A DNA stretch of 64,000 nucleotides from Gautieria morchelliformis (GCA_015179125.1 WHVA01000177.1:62001-126000); one strand, 5' to 3'; positions 31,359 through 44,046 are shown, counted from the stretch's first letter. Made by a program: numbers and translations. The notes: generated by a model not told the origin, from the sequence alone.

Positions 31359-34300
31359 ATGGCTCAAACCACAGCACACCCAAAACACGATATACATAAA
31401 TTCCACGACATCAAACCCAAACTGGACAAAGAGAACTGGATGTCATGGAAGAGGGAACTGTTGGCAACGATGAGGGACAGAGGGATTTTCAAAACAATCA
31501 CCGGTGTGGATCCCTACCCCGTCACAGCTAACCAGCAGATCACCGTCGTCGCCGGAATTAACATGGTTGGCAGTACGGCTCTAACTCAGCTTCAGGACGA
31601 GTGGGACGACAGAAATAACGCAGCTTACAGTCAGATCCTCTTATGCATTTCCCCCGAACTACAGACCGCAATCGACATGACAGACCAATGCACGGAAGCA
31701 TGGACTATACTGACTAGGAAGTTCGAGTCCACCGACCCTAGCAAAATCAGTATAATCAGGACAAAATATGAAAACTACCACATGATCGAGGGGCAATCGG
31801 TCTCGGCGTACCTCACCATGATGAAAGAATACAGGAATCAGCTTGCCAAAATGGGTGAAGTGATCGCTGATTCCACTCACGCGGCCACCATACTCAGAAA
31901 TGTCCCCGAGTCATGGAGACCTATCGCGCAGACCATAAGAATGATCACGAGGGTGCCAGACGAGATCGAGGAGAGGCTGGAGGCACATGAGGCGGATCTC
32001 AACGCGGTGGAGATGTCGACACAAGCGGCTATGGCGTTCATAGCACAGGGCAGGACACAAAAAAGATTCAATAACCCAATGCCGAGAATGAACAACAACC
32101 TCACCTATCCCTACCAAAACCGCATTCCACAACAAATCAACAACGGACCGCCTGCATTCTCCTGCAACAATTGTGGTAAGCCGAACCACTCTGCAGCGAG
32201 GTGTTATGCACCTGGCGGGGGACTGGCGGGTCAGGAGCCGTGGAAACGATTGTACGGGGCACAGGGAGTAGGAAGCGTGCAGGGAGGGGGAGGAATGCAG
32301 GGAGGAGGTAGCGCTCAGGGTGGAAATAGCGCTCACGGAGGAGGTCTCACCGGAAGTGATCGAAATGACATCATCAGGGCAGCCCCACCCCCACAGCATC
32401 ATCAGTCAGCAAATCCCGACATAGCTCGATTCGCCAATATACCAAAGAAAAACATCGTCATGTTGGCACAAATCATTGAGAACCAATTCGATTCGAATAA
32501 CATCACATTGACAGCTAATTTGACAGCCCTATCAGCAATACAAGATAGCGTCCACATCTGGTTAATCGATTCCGGGGCGTCTAGTCACCTATGCGGAACA
32601 CTCGAATTATTCGAAGAGATACACCCCACACCTCCTATCTCGATAGAAACATCCAGCGGGGACTCATTTAACGCGGATCAACGTGGTACGATCCACATCA
32701 TGATACAGAATGACTCACACGCGCAGCTATCCCCGCTCGCATTGACTCTAAAGGACGTCATATACGTTCCAAAACTCAACGCAAATCTATTATCGGTCGC
32801 AAGAATGACGAACGCCAATGTGGATGTTATATTCAGTAAATCCAACACATCATTACTGCTAGGCGACGAAACGATCGCAAAAGGTACAAGAATAAACGAC
32901 CTATACGCCTACATAGCACAGCCGTCTACGAAACCGGAGCCTGAAGCTGCCGTTTACTCAAAGGAACCCAACTCGATGTATCTGTGGCATCGAAGATTAG
33001 CACACGCTGGAATCTCGATACTCGAGAAGATGTCAAAGAGACAGACTGGGATCGGGTTACCTGAACTGAGTGCAGGACAGGAGCTGAGTCCCTGTACAGA
33101 CTGCCCTTTCGGAAAACAGACCCGCTTACCATTCAAAAACATCGAAGACCTTCCAGAATCGATTGGTGATATCATATCCTCAGATCTTTGCGGCCCATTC
33201 GAAACCTCAGTCGGCGGTTTCAAATATTTTGTCATCTGGATCGATCACCCCACCAGATACATCAAAGTAGATTTCCTGAAGAACAAAGAATGCAAGACGG
33301 TTACCAATTCGTTCAAGGAATATTTGGCGTGGTTGAAGAAGCAGAGGGGAGTTGATGTGAAGAGGATCAGAACCGATAACGGGGGGGAATACATGGGAGG
33401 AGAGTTCAAGGAACTGTGCAGTGAGCTTGGAATCGTTCATGAAACAACAACTCCTCACACACCTGAACACAATGGAGTCGCAGAGAGATACAACAGAACG
33501 CTCCAGGAAGGCGCACTCACGTTACAACACGACGCCGGCCTCACGAGCCGATTCTGGGTATCCGGTATCCATACAGTGAACTTCGTGAAAAATCGAACGT
33601 TACACAGCAAAATCGATATGTCACCCTACGAGGCCTTATGGAAGACGAAGCCCAGACTTGACTGGTTGCGCACATATGGTTCCAAATGCTGGGCACTGAT
33701 ACCAAAGGACACAAGGAGGAAAGGCGACTACAAATCAACAGAAGGGATTTTCGTTGGATATTTTGATGATTCAAAAGCATACAAGGTGTGGATACCACGC
33801 ACCCAAACACTGATGAAGGCTCGGGATGTAGTTTTCGATGAACTGAAACAAATCGAACGTACCACGCTACACATCACCGACGAAGATGAAACCCCACAGC
33901 TCTGGGTAGTCGACGGAAATCTCCCCACATTCTCCCATCCATCACAATCTGAAACCAACCCACCAATCGACGACAACGACGATGAGATGCCACCCCTGAC
34001 ATACGACGACACGATGGACACTGATGATGAAGGAGAGGGAGAAGCGATAGAGGCGAGGCTGAATGTAGGAGAGGGGGAGTTATGCACGGAGAGTTTCGAC
34101 ACAGAAGCCGAACCGGAGGAACAAGTGGAAGAGTCAGAGGCGAACACAGGAAGAGGAGAGGGAGAGGACATAGCACCGAAGGAATTCCTGAAGGGACCCT
34201 GGATGAATCCGTCAAACACGAATTATGGAAGAGGCAGGAGACATGCCGCACTACTCACCGAAGTAGTAGCAATGGCATACGGGAGGAGAGAACTTGAGGA

Positions 34301-35897
34301 GACCGAGGCAGGATTCGTGGTACTAGCGGAGGACGAGCCAGCGAGCTATAAAGAGGCAATGAAGTCAGAGAATGCAGAGAGGTGGAGGAAAGCATGTCAA
34401 GATGAGTACGACTTACTGATGGGATACAACACGTGGAAGCTAGTCGAGAAACCAGCCGAGGCGAACGTCGTAGGAAGCCGATGGACATTTCGAGTAAAGA
34501 GGGACAACAAGGGGGAGGTCGATAAGTTCAAATCCAGATTCGTTGCTCAAGGCTACTCACAAGTACCAGGAATCAACTTCCAAGAAACCTATTCTCCTAC
34601 AATCAGACTCACCTCTATCAGACTCATCCTAGCACTCGCATGCAAATTCGACCTGGAACTGCGACACATAGACATGAAGGGAGCATACCTCAACGGAAAG
34701 CTCGAGGACACAGTATACATGCAACAACTGGAAGGTTTCGCCAAGCCGGGAGAGGAAAATCTAGTGTGTAAACTCAACAAAGGAATATACGGCCTCAAGC
34801 AGTCAGGAAGGGTATGGCACGGGACTCTGAGAAAAGAGATGGAGAGGATAGGATTTAAAGCAGGGGAGGCGGACAACACAGTATTTTTCAGGTTCGGAGA
34901 GGGAAACACAGTCGAGATTGCTGGATGGTACGTGGATGATGGACTCCTAGCATCGAATTCATTAACCGCTATGGAGGGGATGGTCACCGCAATCAGGGGG
35001 AGCTTCGATATCCAAGATTTGGGGGACCCGACGCGGCTGCTCGGGATACAGATCGTCAGGGAACGTGAACGCGGCACAATCCATATCTCACAGCCGGCAT
35101 TCATTAACACAATGTCAAAACGATTCGAAATAACATAAGGACGCGCCGTCAACTCACCAATGGATCCTAACGTCGAACTACAAATCTCCACCATCCCAAA
35201 CGACATCATCGATTACACGTACGCATCCATCGTAGCCAGCCTCAACTACTGCGCCGTTGCCACTCGACCCGACATCGCATACGCCGTCAATAAGTGTGCA
35301 CAATACTCATCAAAACCTAATGTCACACACTGGGAAGCCGCCAAGAGGATATTACGATACCTGCTGAACACGAGAGAGTATGGGATACTGTACGTCAGAG
35401 AAGGGGAAGGAGCTGTTGGATACGCTCACAATCTAGCCGGATACACTGATGCGGATTTCGCGGGCGATCAAAACGACCGAAAGTCAACCATGGGATGGGT
35501 ATTCACCTTCAATGGCGCACCCATATCCTGGGCCTCGAAGAACCAGGGTCTCGTTAGTCGATCGACCATGGAGTCCGAGGTGGTAGCAGGATCGTTCGCA
35601 TCAGCGGAAGGGATATGGCTCATCAAACTGGGGGAAGATTTCCAACACGATTTCACACCTATTCCAATATTCACGGATAATCAATCGGCCATCGCTTTCT
35701 TAACAAACAACACCAATAGCAGCCAAACGAAACACATTGACGTGCACTATCATTACATGAAGGAACAAATCGACGTGGGAAATATCAAACTACACTATGT
35801 AAAAACACTCGATAACCCCGCCGACGTCCTCACGAAACCACTGTCACCTCGCAAACATCTCAACATCCTAGCGATGCTAGGAGTGCGTCGAGTTTGA
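31359..35897 (+). pseudogene. Copia-2 Gag-Pol polyprotein, one internal stop
   Basis: Starts MAQTTAHPKHD 25 bases after the LTR. Gag (UBN2/Copia type) runs to the CCHC knuckle CNNCGKPNHSAARC (residue about 269), then Gly/Gln-rich repeats. Protease WLIDSGASSHLCG at about 400. Pre-integrase YLWHRRLAHAG at about 541. Integrase has IRTDNGGEYMG and HNGVAERYNRTLQ. An acidic linker precedes RT with DMKGAYLNGKLED and the catalytic YVDD at about 1191. TAA at 35136-35138 (codon 1260) interrupts the frame, which continues as RNase H (YTDADFAGD, STMESEVVAG) to 35897. The TAA may be CAA to TAA. The product would drive copying and integration if the stop were absent or read through. Confidence 0.93.
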
Positions 35898-35904
35898 GGG
35901 GGAG

Positions 35905-36622
35905 TGTTATGATATTCCAGAAACGATATTAATGACATCACCGAGACCAGTATCTAAGATATGCGGACATGACCGAATCACGATCCCCAGAACCTATGCT
36001 TTCGTCTATACTCAGCCACACACAGATATCCCCGAATCCCCTGACTCGCATACACACGACGCCGGACCAATACATTATCACGCACGTGCACAGGGCATGC
36101 CAAGCCGGTCACTATCACATTACATATGTCGATTCCATCAATCTCGATCGAGAGACCGACCCGAGGCACAGATCACTGCTTAGGCACCAATTCAGTTGCG
36201 ACCAAGACACGATATACATCCGATCGTCCCTGAGCGGCTCCGACCGAGGCCCCACGATTTCTCCTATATATCACGCACATGTCCCTTCAGACCACCGCCT
36301 TGCGTACAATAAACTCTTAGCATTACCTTGTAATATTCACTCGAGAGTTCACTCCAGTCCACACTCCACATCCCCCTGTGTTTCTACATCACATACCGTA
36401 CGTATCGCATCGACGCCGAGTCCTTTCCAGTAGTTAAATAGTATAAACAAATGTAACTGTTGAAGATGAATAACAATAGTTTTACCTCTCCACCGTCTCA
36501 AGATTCCTGATCGAAATAGTCTCCGTAGTACAAGCAGTCCTCTCAGAATTCAGACCTCTACTCGATTCAGCTTCACTCGAGGCTTGAATAAAATCCAAAT
36601 ACATTTATAGCAACTCTTATCA
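35905..36622 (+). repeat. Copia-2 3' LTR, 718 bp
   Basis: Same length as 30616-31333 with eight differences. Followed by the CTCTG duplicate. Confidence 0.96.
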
Positions 36623-37893
36623 CTCTGTGCCCATTAAAGATCTGGACAGACCACAAGACCCTGGAGTACTTCCACACATCCAAGAAATTGAACCGACGAC
36701 AAGTGCGGGGGTCCCTATACCTGTCTCAGTTCGACTTCATGCTCCATCACTGCCCTGGCATCACCATGGGCAAGCACGATGCCCTGTCCCGCCGCGCAGA
36801 TCATGGAAGCGGGAGCAGCGACAATGCTGACATGACATTTCTCCGCCCAAGTCTCTTTGCAATCCGCACCCTAGAAAGAGTGACTGCAGTTGGGGAGGAA
36901 GTGGAAATGCTCTGGGACATCCAGAGGCAGTACCGGAATGGAGAGAAGGAGGAATTGGTGGTGAAGGCAGTGGAGGAACTGTGTCAAGGGCACTCACAGT
37001 CTGTACCTGCAGTGGAGTAACGTGATGGGCTGCTCCACTTCAGAGGCAAGGTCTATGTTCCAGGTGGCGCGGACCTCTGCCGCCGCATTGTGTCCCAACA
37101 CCATGACACCCAGGTGGCTGGGCATGCTGGCAGGTGGAAGACACTGGAGTTAGTCACTCGGAACTACTGGTGGCCTCAGATGTCCCGCTACATTGGACAG
37201 TATGTGAACATGTGCGACCTTTGTCTCCGGACCAAAGCACAGCGACATCCACCCGTCGGAGACCTTGTTCCACTCCCGATTCCAGAATCCTGCTGGGACA
37301 CCATCAGTGTCGACTTCATCATTGAACTCCCAGAGTCTCATGGCTACGACGCAATCATGAACATTGTGGACTCGGTAAGCAAGGTGTCCCACTTCATTCC
37401 AATGCACACGACAATCACAGCCCTTGGAGCGGCCCACCTGTTCCTTGCACATGTCTGGAAGTTGCATGGGCTCCCGAAGCAAGTCATTTCTGACCGAGGT
37501 CCGCAGTTCATCGTGGAACTGACTCGGGAGCTCTACCGCCTGCTCGGAATAAATCTGGCTACCACCGCAGCATACCATCCACAGGGTGATGGACAGATGG
37601 AATGGGTCAATCAGGAACTGGAGCAATATCTCCGCCTCTTTGTCAATGAGAGGCAGGATGACTGGGATGAGTGACTTCCACTGGCAGAATTCCAATACAA
37701 CAACCATGTACATTCTGCTACACAACAGACTCCCTTCATGCTCGACTCTGGACGACACCCGCGGATGGGCTTCGAGCCATGCCAGGCAGAGTCCCGACTC
37801 GAGACAGTCAATGAGTTCCGAGACCGCATGGACTCCACCCTTTCAGAAGCCAAGTCTGCCCTTGCGAAGGCCAAGGATGACATCGCAAGGTAC

Positions 37894-38375
37894 TGTAGAG
37901 GACAGGAATTATAGGCAGTAGGACTGGACTTGGTGCTCAAAAGAATAGACTAGAAATCAATTCACTCTCTCAGTGAATTTAGTGGTCACTGAATATATTA
38001 TACACTACCTAGAAATCAATTCACTACAAGATTTCTGGGTCAACAAATCGAAGGAAAATAAGACTAATTTACTTGCCTCTCTCAGTGAATTTAGTAGTCA
38101 CTGAGAGAGGGGGAAATGTGTCTTACTGTGCATATACTACCACCCGGCCCTTTAGCGCCCATGGCAGCGCGCGTCGAAATGATTACATAAGGGTGCCGGT
38201 GGTGAAAAGAAGGAAAACAAATCGAAATAGAGGTACAAATATTTGATAGAAAATTTCGGAAATTTTTGAAAAATAAAGTGATCATAGTAGAACAATCTGA
38301 AAACAAATTGGAAAGAAATACGAATGGTGGAATGTATTTGGCTTGATTTTGGTGCAGGAGCATAAATGCACCCAA
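37894..38375 (-). repeat. Repeat B, best-bounded copy of the A/B/C structured repeat family
   Basis: Inserted in Gypsy-1 Pol between KAKDDIARY and YNRRRVPA. AGGTAC occurs on both sides (37888-37893, 38377-38382) where Gypsy-2 has it once, so a 6-7 bp target duplication is certain. The minus strand starts TTGGGTGCATTTATGC and ends CCTCTACA, 482 bp. Hairpin 1 is 38077-38109, hairpin 2 is 37965-37992. The segment 38024-38076 (GCAAGT...TGTAG) lies between hairpin 1 and the 15-nt piece 38009-38023, and is missing in the tail copy 37950-37992. Confidence 0.85.
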
Positions 38376-38919
38376 GAGGTACTACAACCGACGCCGGGTT
38401 CCTGCCCTGGAGTACCAAGTTGGAGACAAGGTGTATCTAGATGCAAGTGACATCTGCACCACACGCCCTTCGCAGAAGCTTGCCCACCGCTACCTTGGGC
38501 CCGTCACAGTGATGCGGAGGGTTGGACGGAACGCATACCGCCTCCGACTTCCAAACTCCATGTCCCACCTACACCCCATCTTCAACGTAGTGATGTTGCT
38601 CCCTGCTCTTGAGGACCCAATGCCAGGTCGGAAGGCTCATCCGCCACCTCCACTGGAAATTGTAGATGGGGAAGAGCACTATGTGGTGGAACAGATCCTG
38701 GACAGCCGGTTTGTGCAAGGACGACTCCAATTCCTCATGAAATGGGAATGGTATGGGTATGAGGAGAATTCGTGGGTCCCGGAGCAAGATGTCTCTGCTC
38801 CGGACAAACTCCGTGAGTTCTATAGGACACACCCTGGTGCCCCTCGCCGAATCCGCTCGCTGGCCTTTCAATCCCTCGTGTCCTGTCCTTCGAGGACGCA
38901 GCAAGCTAGAAGGGGGTGA

Positions 38920-39381
38920 TGTCAGGGGACACCCTGTTTTCCATTTCCAGTTCCGACACCACACCCAGTTCTGACACCATTTCCGATTCCATCTCCGACT
39001 CCGCTTTCGGAAATGATTCCGCTTCTGGCAGAACTTCCACCAGTTCTGTTCGCTTTGCCAATTCCACTCCAATTTCTGACTTCCGCTCTCGAAACAGTGT
39101 CGGAAGTGAAGCGACTCACGTAATAGGTGGCATCAAGGTCGATCAAGGGTCAGGGGGATGCAGGGTTGATGGCGGGTGCCCAGTGTTGTCCCTGGCTGTC
39201 CAGCATAGTATAATATGGGCTCGCTGACATTGGGGGTCCTTAGACTTTTCTCTTCGGATTTCCCCTTGTCAGGTGAGAATCCCCTCTCTTGTATACTCTG
39301 TCCATTTATACATACTTCGGATTTCCCCTTGTCAGTTGTGTGGTAGTGTGATCTGCACAGCCAGCTAGGGTTGCCCTTACA
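38920..39381 (+). repeat. Gypsy-1 3' LTR
   Basis: TGTCAGGGGACACC ... GCCCTTACA, 462 bp, preceded by the purine tract AGAAGGGGGTGA, which also supplies the Pol stop. Confidence 0.92.
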
Positions 39382-39435
39382 GTGGGATTACGAGGCCCTC
39401 CCAATCCCTTGTTACCTGTCCAGAATGGCTGGACT

Positions 39436-40320
39436 CTTATGTATTCTACAGTTATCCATCACAATGACTGATTTTGGCTCAGGGTAGGGATTCATTTGGT
39501 CCAATAGCTGCTCAATAAATTGCGCAAAACTTACTGTTGTGAAAGATCCCTCGAGAATATTCACATACAATATCCCATCCAGTGACAGTGCTGGGAGAAT
39601 GGAGTATCTGTGCAGATTTTCATGCTGCGGTCATAGAATATCTACGTGTCACTCGCCTCTTTCCCCTCACAAAACATGCTTTCCGCAGGGCTTGTTGTCC
39701 TTGGATTGCACAAGCCCTCCCTCGGTAGGCTGTCCGACGATCAGCAGCACTCTCGTCCACAAATACCAGCTGCTCTCTTGAGTACATACCAACCCACCGT
39801 ATATTCAGCCCGCTTGATGGCACTCCATTCAGCAGCAACCTGTGTAAGCTAACAGGCATTAGAACAATGCCGGTCTATGTTAAAATAAATACCTTTTTCA
39901 TGGAGAACCCAGATCGTTGTAAGGCCCGCCAGATCATCGCCAGCGATGCAGTGATACCTTGGATGTTGCGCAGAGCTCTCTGTAGTTCGTCCAAATAGGC
40001 ATCACAGTTTTGATGCAGACATCCATGGAGCAGCTGCAACTGTACTATAAGTCTCACAGAAAAATAGTCAAGGTGACTGACGTACATTTATATCTGTATT
40101 CCTCAGAGCTCTCCTCCTTCGTCTAGATGCGGGGTCGTTGATCACCTCACCCGTTTGACGATGCAAAGCTTGGATTGACTTGATTATGTTGATACTAATA
40201 CCACTGTAGGCTGAGGCTTTGCTTATGGGCAATATGGAGAGCATCCGAATAATCATCCAGCACGGATCCTCAGACACCCGAACACCATTAGGCATGGGTG
40301 GGAGCGAACGACAAAGCACG
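39436..40320 (-). pseudogene. Tc1-like transposase remnant next to Gypsy-1
   Basis: Minus-strand blocks in family order: an N-terminal helix-turn-helix-like stretch (ASAYSGISINIIKSIQ), DAYLDELQRALRNIQG, WRALQRSGFSMKK, then EQLVFVDESAADRRTAYRGR (first catalytic Asp), GQQALRKACFVRGKR, LSLDG-like residues in another frame, and VIVMDNCRIHK (second catalytic Asp). The frame changes several times, and the part with the third acidic residue is absent. Gypsy-1 lies immediately downstream (39381), so it may have cut this gene. A different family from Mar-1. Confidence 0.75.
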
Positions 40321-40595
40321 TGCAGTCATGGGAACGTTGGATTTCGCTACAGGTCTGCACAGCAGGATTCCACCAGCCTAACACGATGAAATAAAACCGA
40401 AATCTCTTTGTGAAAATCTCAGAGTGGACTTTCTCTTCAGTTTCTAAAAGGACTGCTGGTTTCAAAGTGTGCAGATGGTCCACAAAATTCAAACAAGGCC
40501 GCAATTGGTACAGCAAGGGAATGCCAGGTTTCCTGGCTCTAATCTCACCTCAGAAATTCACTTAATAACAATCTCAGAAAGTTTTATTATAAAAA
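40321..40595. other. No gene seen
   Basis: Lies between the Tc1-like remnant and the truncated start of Copia-3. No repeats or frames supported. Confidence 0.3.
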
Positions 40596-41862
40596 AAATT
40601 CAGAGCCTGCGTGTCTTGCTTGCCCTCGGCATCCACAACGGGTGGCGGATCGAGATGATGGATGTTAAGGGTGTGTACCTTAACTCTAGGTTGGAAGAAG
40701 AAATATACATGCGCCAACCGGAGGGGTTTGACGATAGATCGGGACGAGTCCTGAAATTGCATCATGCCATTTATGGACTGAAGCAATCAGGCCATGCCTG
40801 GTATGAACGGTTGTCCAAAGTACTATTCGATGATGGGTTTATGCGCAGTTATGCCAACGACTGTATCTTCTTCAAAAAACACAATGATAATATATTACTA
40901 TTGTCACTGTCTATGTCGACGACCTAGGCCTCCTCACGAGTACAGAGGAACTAATGGTGCGTGTCAAAAGCCTATTGAACACTCATTTCCCTATGAAAGA
41001 TCTTGGCGAAATGCAAAGAATCCTTGGAATCAGAGTGGAAATTGACCGTAATGCCAGTACCATTAAATTATCTCAAGGCCATTATATTGACATCATTTTG
41101 CATCGATTCAATTTGGTCAAGGCACCGCCGGTAACTACCCCAGTCGTGACGGACATAAAATCATTAGTGCCGCGTCCCAAACAGGAACAGGCACTCGATG
41201 TTCCTTGTGCGCAAGCTGTGGGATCTCTTATGTACGCCGCTGTTGGTTCACGACCAGATATTGCATTTGCCGTACAACAACTTAGTCAACACACTCACAA
41301 CTATACTGTTGCACATTGGACGGCTGTTAAACGCGTTATTCGGTACCTTAAAGGTACCCGAGATCTAGGAATCACCCTCCGTGGTTCCGCGCTTTCCCCA
41401 CAACTTGAAGTCTACACTGGCGCCAACTTTGCAAATCTTGCCGATTCCAAATCAATTGGTGGCTATATTTGTCTTTATGCTGGTGGCGTTATTGCATGGC
41501 TATCAAAAAAGCAACCTTGGATTGCTTTATCTACAACTGAATCCGAGTCTATGGCTCTTGTCCCCGGAGCCAAACATGTCTTATGGGTAAATCATTTACT
41601 CCAAGAGCTCGTTTTCCCTTGTGACTACCCCGCGCATATGCACTGCGACAATCTTCAAATGATCTCTGGTATCCATGACGCCATTCATCATTTCCGCACC
41701 AAACACTTACACGTCGAGTGTCATTGGATCCAAGAATTAGTTCCATTCAAGGAATTAGGAATTATGTATGTGGAGTCTGAAGAAACCCTCGCGGACGTTC
41801 TCACAAAGGCCTTGCCTTTACCAGAACACAATTATATTCTCTACAAAATGGGTATGGCTTAA
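40596..41862 (+). pseudogene. Copia-3 RT-RNase H fragment, 5'-truncated
   Basis: Begins in the RT at SLRVLLALGIHNGWRIEMMD, with GVYLNSRLEEEIYMRQPEGF and YGLKQSGHAWYERL. A one-base frameshift near 40905 precedes YVDDLGLLTS. The frame is then open through GSLMYAAVGSRPDIAFAV and the RNase H (STTESESMALV, KHLHVECHWI) to TAA at 41860-41862. Gag, protease, integrase and the RT start are absent. A family distinct from Copia-1 and Copia-2. Confidence 0.85.
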
Positions 41863-41897
41863 ACCATATTTCTCTTTTTCCTTTCACTCGGGAGGTA

Positions 41898-42074
41898 TGT
41901 AAGATAACCGTCGCTCAAGTGTATCGATGACACATGAGTAGTTTAGTCATGTAACCATAGTGTACCACAATGACTCAAGGTAGTTTACTAGTTTCTTCTC
42001 TCCGACTCAAAATCATGTATATAGGAATTTCTGAGACATCGCTCGATAATCCTAACTATCTACTGTGTCTAACA
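41898..42074 (+). repeat. Copia-3 3' LTR, about 177 bp
   Basis: Follows the purine tract CGGGAGGTA; TGTAAGATAACC ... GTGTCTAACA with a TATATAGG box near 42016. Boundaries follow the TG...CA rule only. Confidence 0.6.
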
Positions 42075-44046
42075 TAGGCGGTGTCCATGGCTGCGTTGTG
42101 CACTGTTGGGTGGCGGAGGGGTATGCGGTGTCCGCAGCTGCGCTGTCCCCTGGTGGATGGCATGGGGTAGGAAAGCGACGTCCGTGGGGAACGCTGGGTC
42201 GGTGAGGAGGTACGGAGGGAGGGGTGCTCAGCCTCACTGCGTGTGTGGCGACAGTGGGTCCTGCATCTGCCTCTGGGCCTGGCGCAGGTTCAGGCCTCAG
42301 CATATGCGCATGCTGCTTGGTGGCGGAGAGGTATGCGGCGTCCGCGGCTGCACTGTCCACTGCTGGGTGGCGGAGGGGGGAGTTTGCAGAAGAAAGACGC
42401 TGACACTCATCAGATTGTGGGGGCGGCGGAAGATCCCGATTGTACTTGGGTTGAAGACGCATTACCTATCCGCACATGGACCGTGGAGAGAGAGAAGAGT
42501 TGTGAGAAGAGACGGGAAGAGAAGATAAGAGCTGCGAGAACTGGGTTGTGTATATAAATAGACCTATCACGCCGCATATTACAGATGCACCCACACGGAC
42601 ACACAGTGCATCTTCCTAACCTCCCTAATATCTGTCTGTCTGGAAATGCTGCTCCTCTCCCACTGCGAATGGAACCTCGCCCTCCTCCTCTGCAAGCACC
42701 GCCCGAGACTTACTCATGCCACAGACCCCCAAGTCGGCCTCCACTCTTGTACTTTCACCCCACGTCCGGGAGTCTGGCGGCGAGTGCAGGTGCTTGGTAC
42801 GCACGGACTGCAGGTTTCCTACCGGAACCCTGGCACATGCACCCACTGCACTGTGTCACTGCTCCCCACGTGACATGCTTGCCAACAACAGCGCTTCCAC
42901 CTCGCTATGCCATGCGACGCTTCATGCCAGTGACCAGTACTTATCTGTAATTCTGAGCATGAGTTACATGTACACTGTACATCCCCTGCCGCTTCCACAG
43001 ACTCGGGTCTGAATTCATCCTGAATCATCTTATTTAATCGAAGCGTTGTCCGCCGACCCACCTGCAACGCCAAGCACCTGGCTCTCAATGGCATTGCAAA
43101 AACGTGCCGCACCAATTCCTCGAAGCCCAACCCCACATGCCCTATGGCAGCTTTCAACGCATCGGCGATCTTCGCCTCTACATCACTGCTTGATCCACCA
43201 CTTGATCCACCGGTGAATAGTTGAGTTACTGTGCGCAGTCCCTGCCCTCGCATACCCACCTAACACCTCCCAATGCCTTTTGTGTCACCCATCATCACCG
43301 TGGACAGACGGGGTTCTCTGTATTGTAAGAGCAGCTTCTGTGCGCAGCTTACAACTACCTAGGCAGCATCAGATAAGGTCTGATGGTATTTAGGACTAGC
43401 AAGAAATACCTAGGCGGCGTCAGATAAGGCCTGAGCCGCCGTTATACAAGAGCTGCATACTTATACTAAGGTAGCGCGCTCGGGGATAGGTCAGGGAAGG
43501 AATGTAGGGATGGAAACAAGTGATGGTACTCGGCAATGGGTCAGTCATCTTCACAACACTCTGCGTGCCATTCTGTGCCGGCACGGGCATGGTGCCACTG
43601 TGGGGGAAGTTTGCCACCCCTCGGATACCGGCAGGGAGAATGGGTGGGTGCTGAGGATGACCTGTGAAGTACATTGTAATGTGGAACGCACCTCGTGGTC
43701 AGCCTTCAGCCACTCACTTCTTCCACATGCAACTTCTGCGTGCTGCTTCATCTCCATCTCCATCGCCCGTTGCCAAATCGGGTAATCATCCCGGTTCTGT
43801 AAAGGTGTCGACCTTCAGCCTTATGTCACAAGGGCACTCCAGAACTTGACCAATGTGTGGTATTCTGAATGCTACGTAATGACAGTGTAAGGGTAAGATG
43901 CGATGGGGGCTGCTGGCCGGTTCCCACACATAACTATACAGTGGGTCCCTACGGGGCCCACTGGGATTATGTAATAACTAGTATACATGTATGATACATA
44001 GGTTATTTACACCCTCCCCCTCTATAGACAACTATAGGGGACCAAC
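42075..44046. other. Unassigned GC-rich region with imperfect direct repeats
   Basis: About 40 bases recur at 42110-42150 and 42320-42362 (GGTGGCGGAG(A/G)GGTATGCGG...). On the minus strand this encodes imperfect repeats of the type DSAAADxAYxSAT. A minus-strand frame near 43220-43000 reads VEAKIADALKAAIGHVG and then GRRTTLRLNKMIQDEF, possibly a gene fragment. TACCTAGGC(A/G)GC(A/G)TCAGATAAGG is repeated at 43359 and 43409. Nothing identifiable. Confidence 0.35.

Larger units (their letters stand above)
30616..36622 (+). mobile_element. Copia-2: young, nearly intact Ty1/Copia element
   Basis: Two 718-bp LTRs and a perfect target duplication CTCTG (30611-30615, 36623-36627) within the RNase H frame of Gypsy-1. 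One Gag-Pol frame of 1513 codons has a single internal stop. The LTRs differ at eight positions by my reading (about 1.1%), seven of them transitions, so the insertion is recent relative to the other elements. Purine tract TTGAGGGGGAG precedes the 3' LTR. Confidence 0.96.
28504..38919 (+). pseudogene. Gypsy-1 Pol, split by Copia-2 and repeat B
   Basis: Coding parts are 28504-30615, 36623-37893 and 38376-38919. Protease VDCGATGQFMD (about 28778), RT with YLDDILIF (about 29980), RNase H (VEADSSDTATRAV, then YEIHDKEML), integrase zinc region QHHDTQVAGHAGRW and core HGLPKQVISDRGPQF, and chromodomain ILDSRFVQGRLQFLMKW (about 38700). Stops at 29096, 29860, 30592, 37018 and 37672. Against Gypsy-2, many Arg have become Trp, Cys, Gln or His (for example NRYPIP to NWYPIP, ESRWD to ESCWD), each a CpG transition. 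Confidence 0.9.
26673..39381 (+). mobile_element. Gypsy-1: chromodomain Ty3/Gypsy element, complete ends, with nested insertions
   Basis: LTRs at 26673-27144 and 38920-39381 and a perfect 5-bp target duplication GTGGG (26668-26672, 39382-39386). Between them lie Gag, protease, RT, RNase H, integrase and chromodomain of one Ty3/Gypsy polyprotein. Copia-2 (30616-36622) sits in RNase H and repeat B (37894-38375) sits between integrase and chromodomain; without them the element is about 6.2 kb. It is the same family as Gypsy-2 but saturated with stops and Arg-loss changes. A PBS candidate GCAGAAAAGTCTCACC follows the 5' LTR. Confidence 0.93.
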
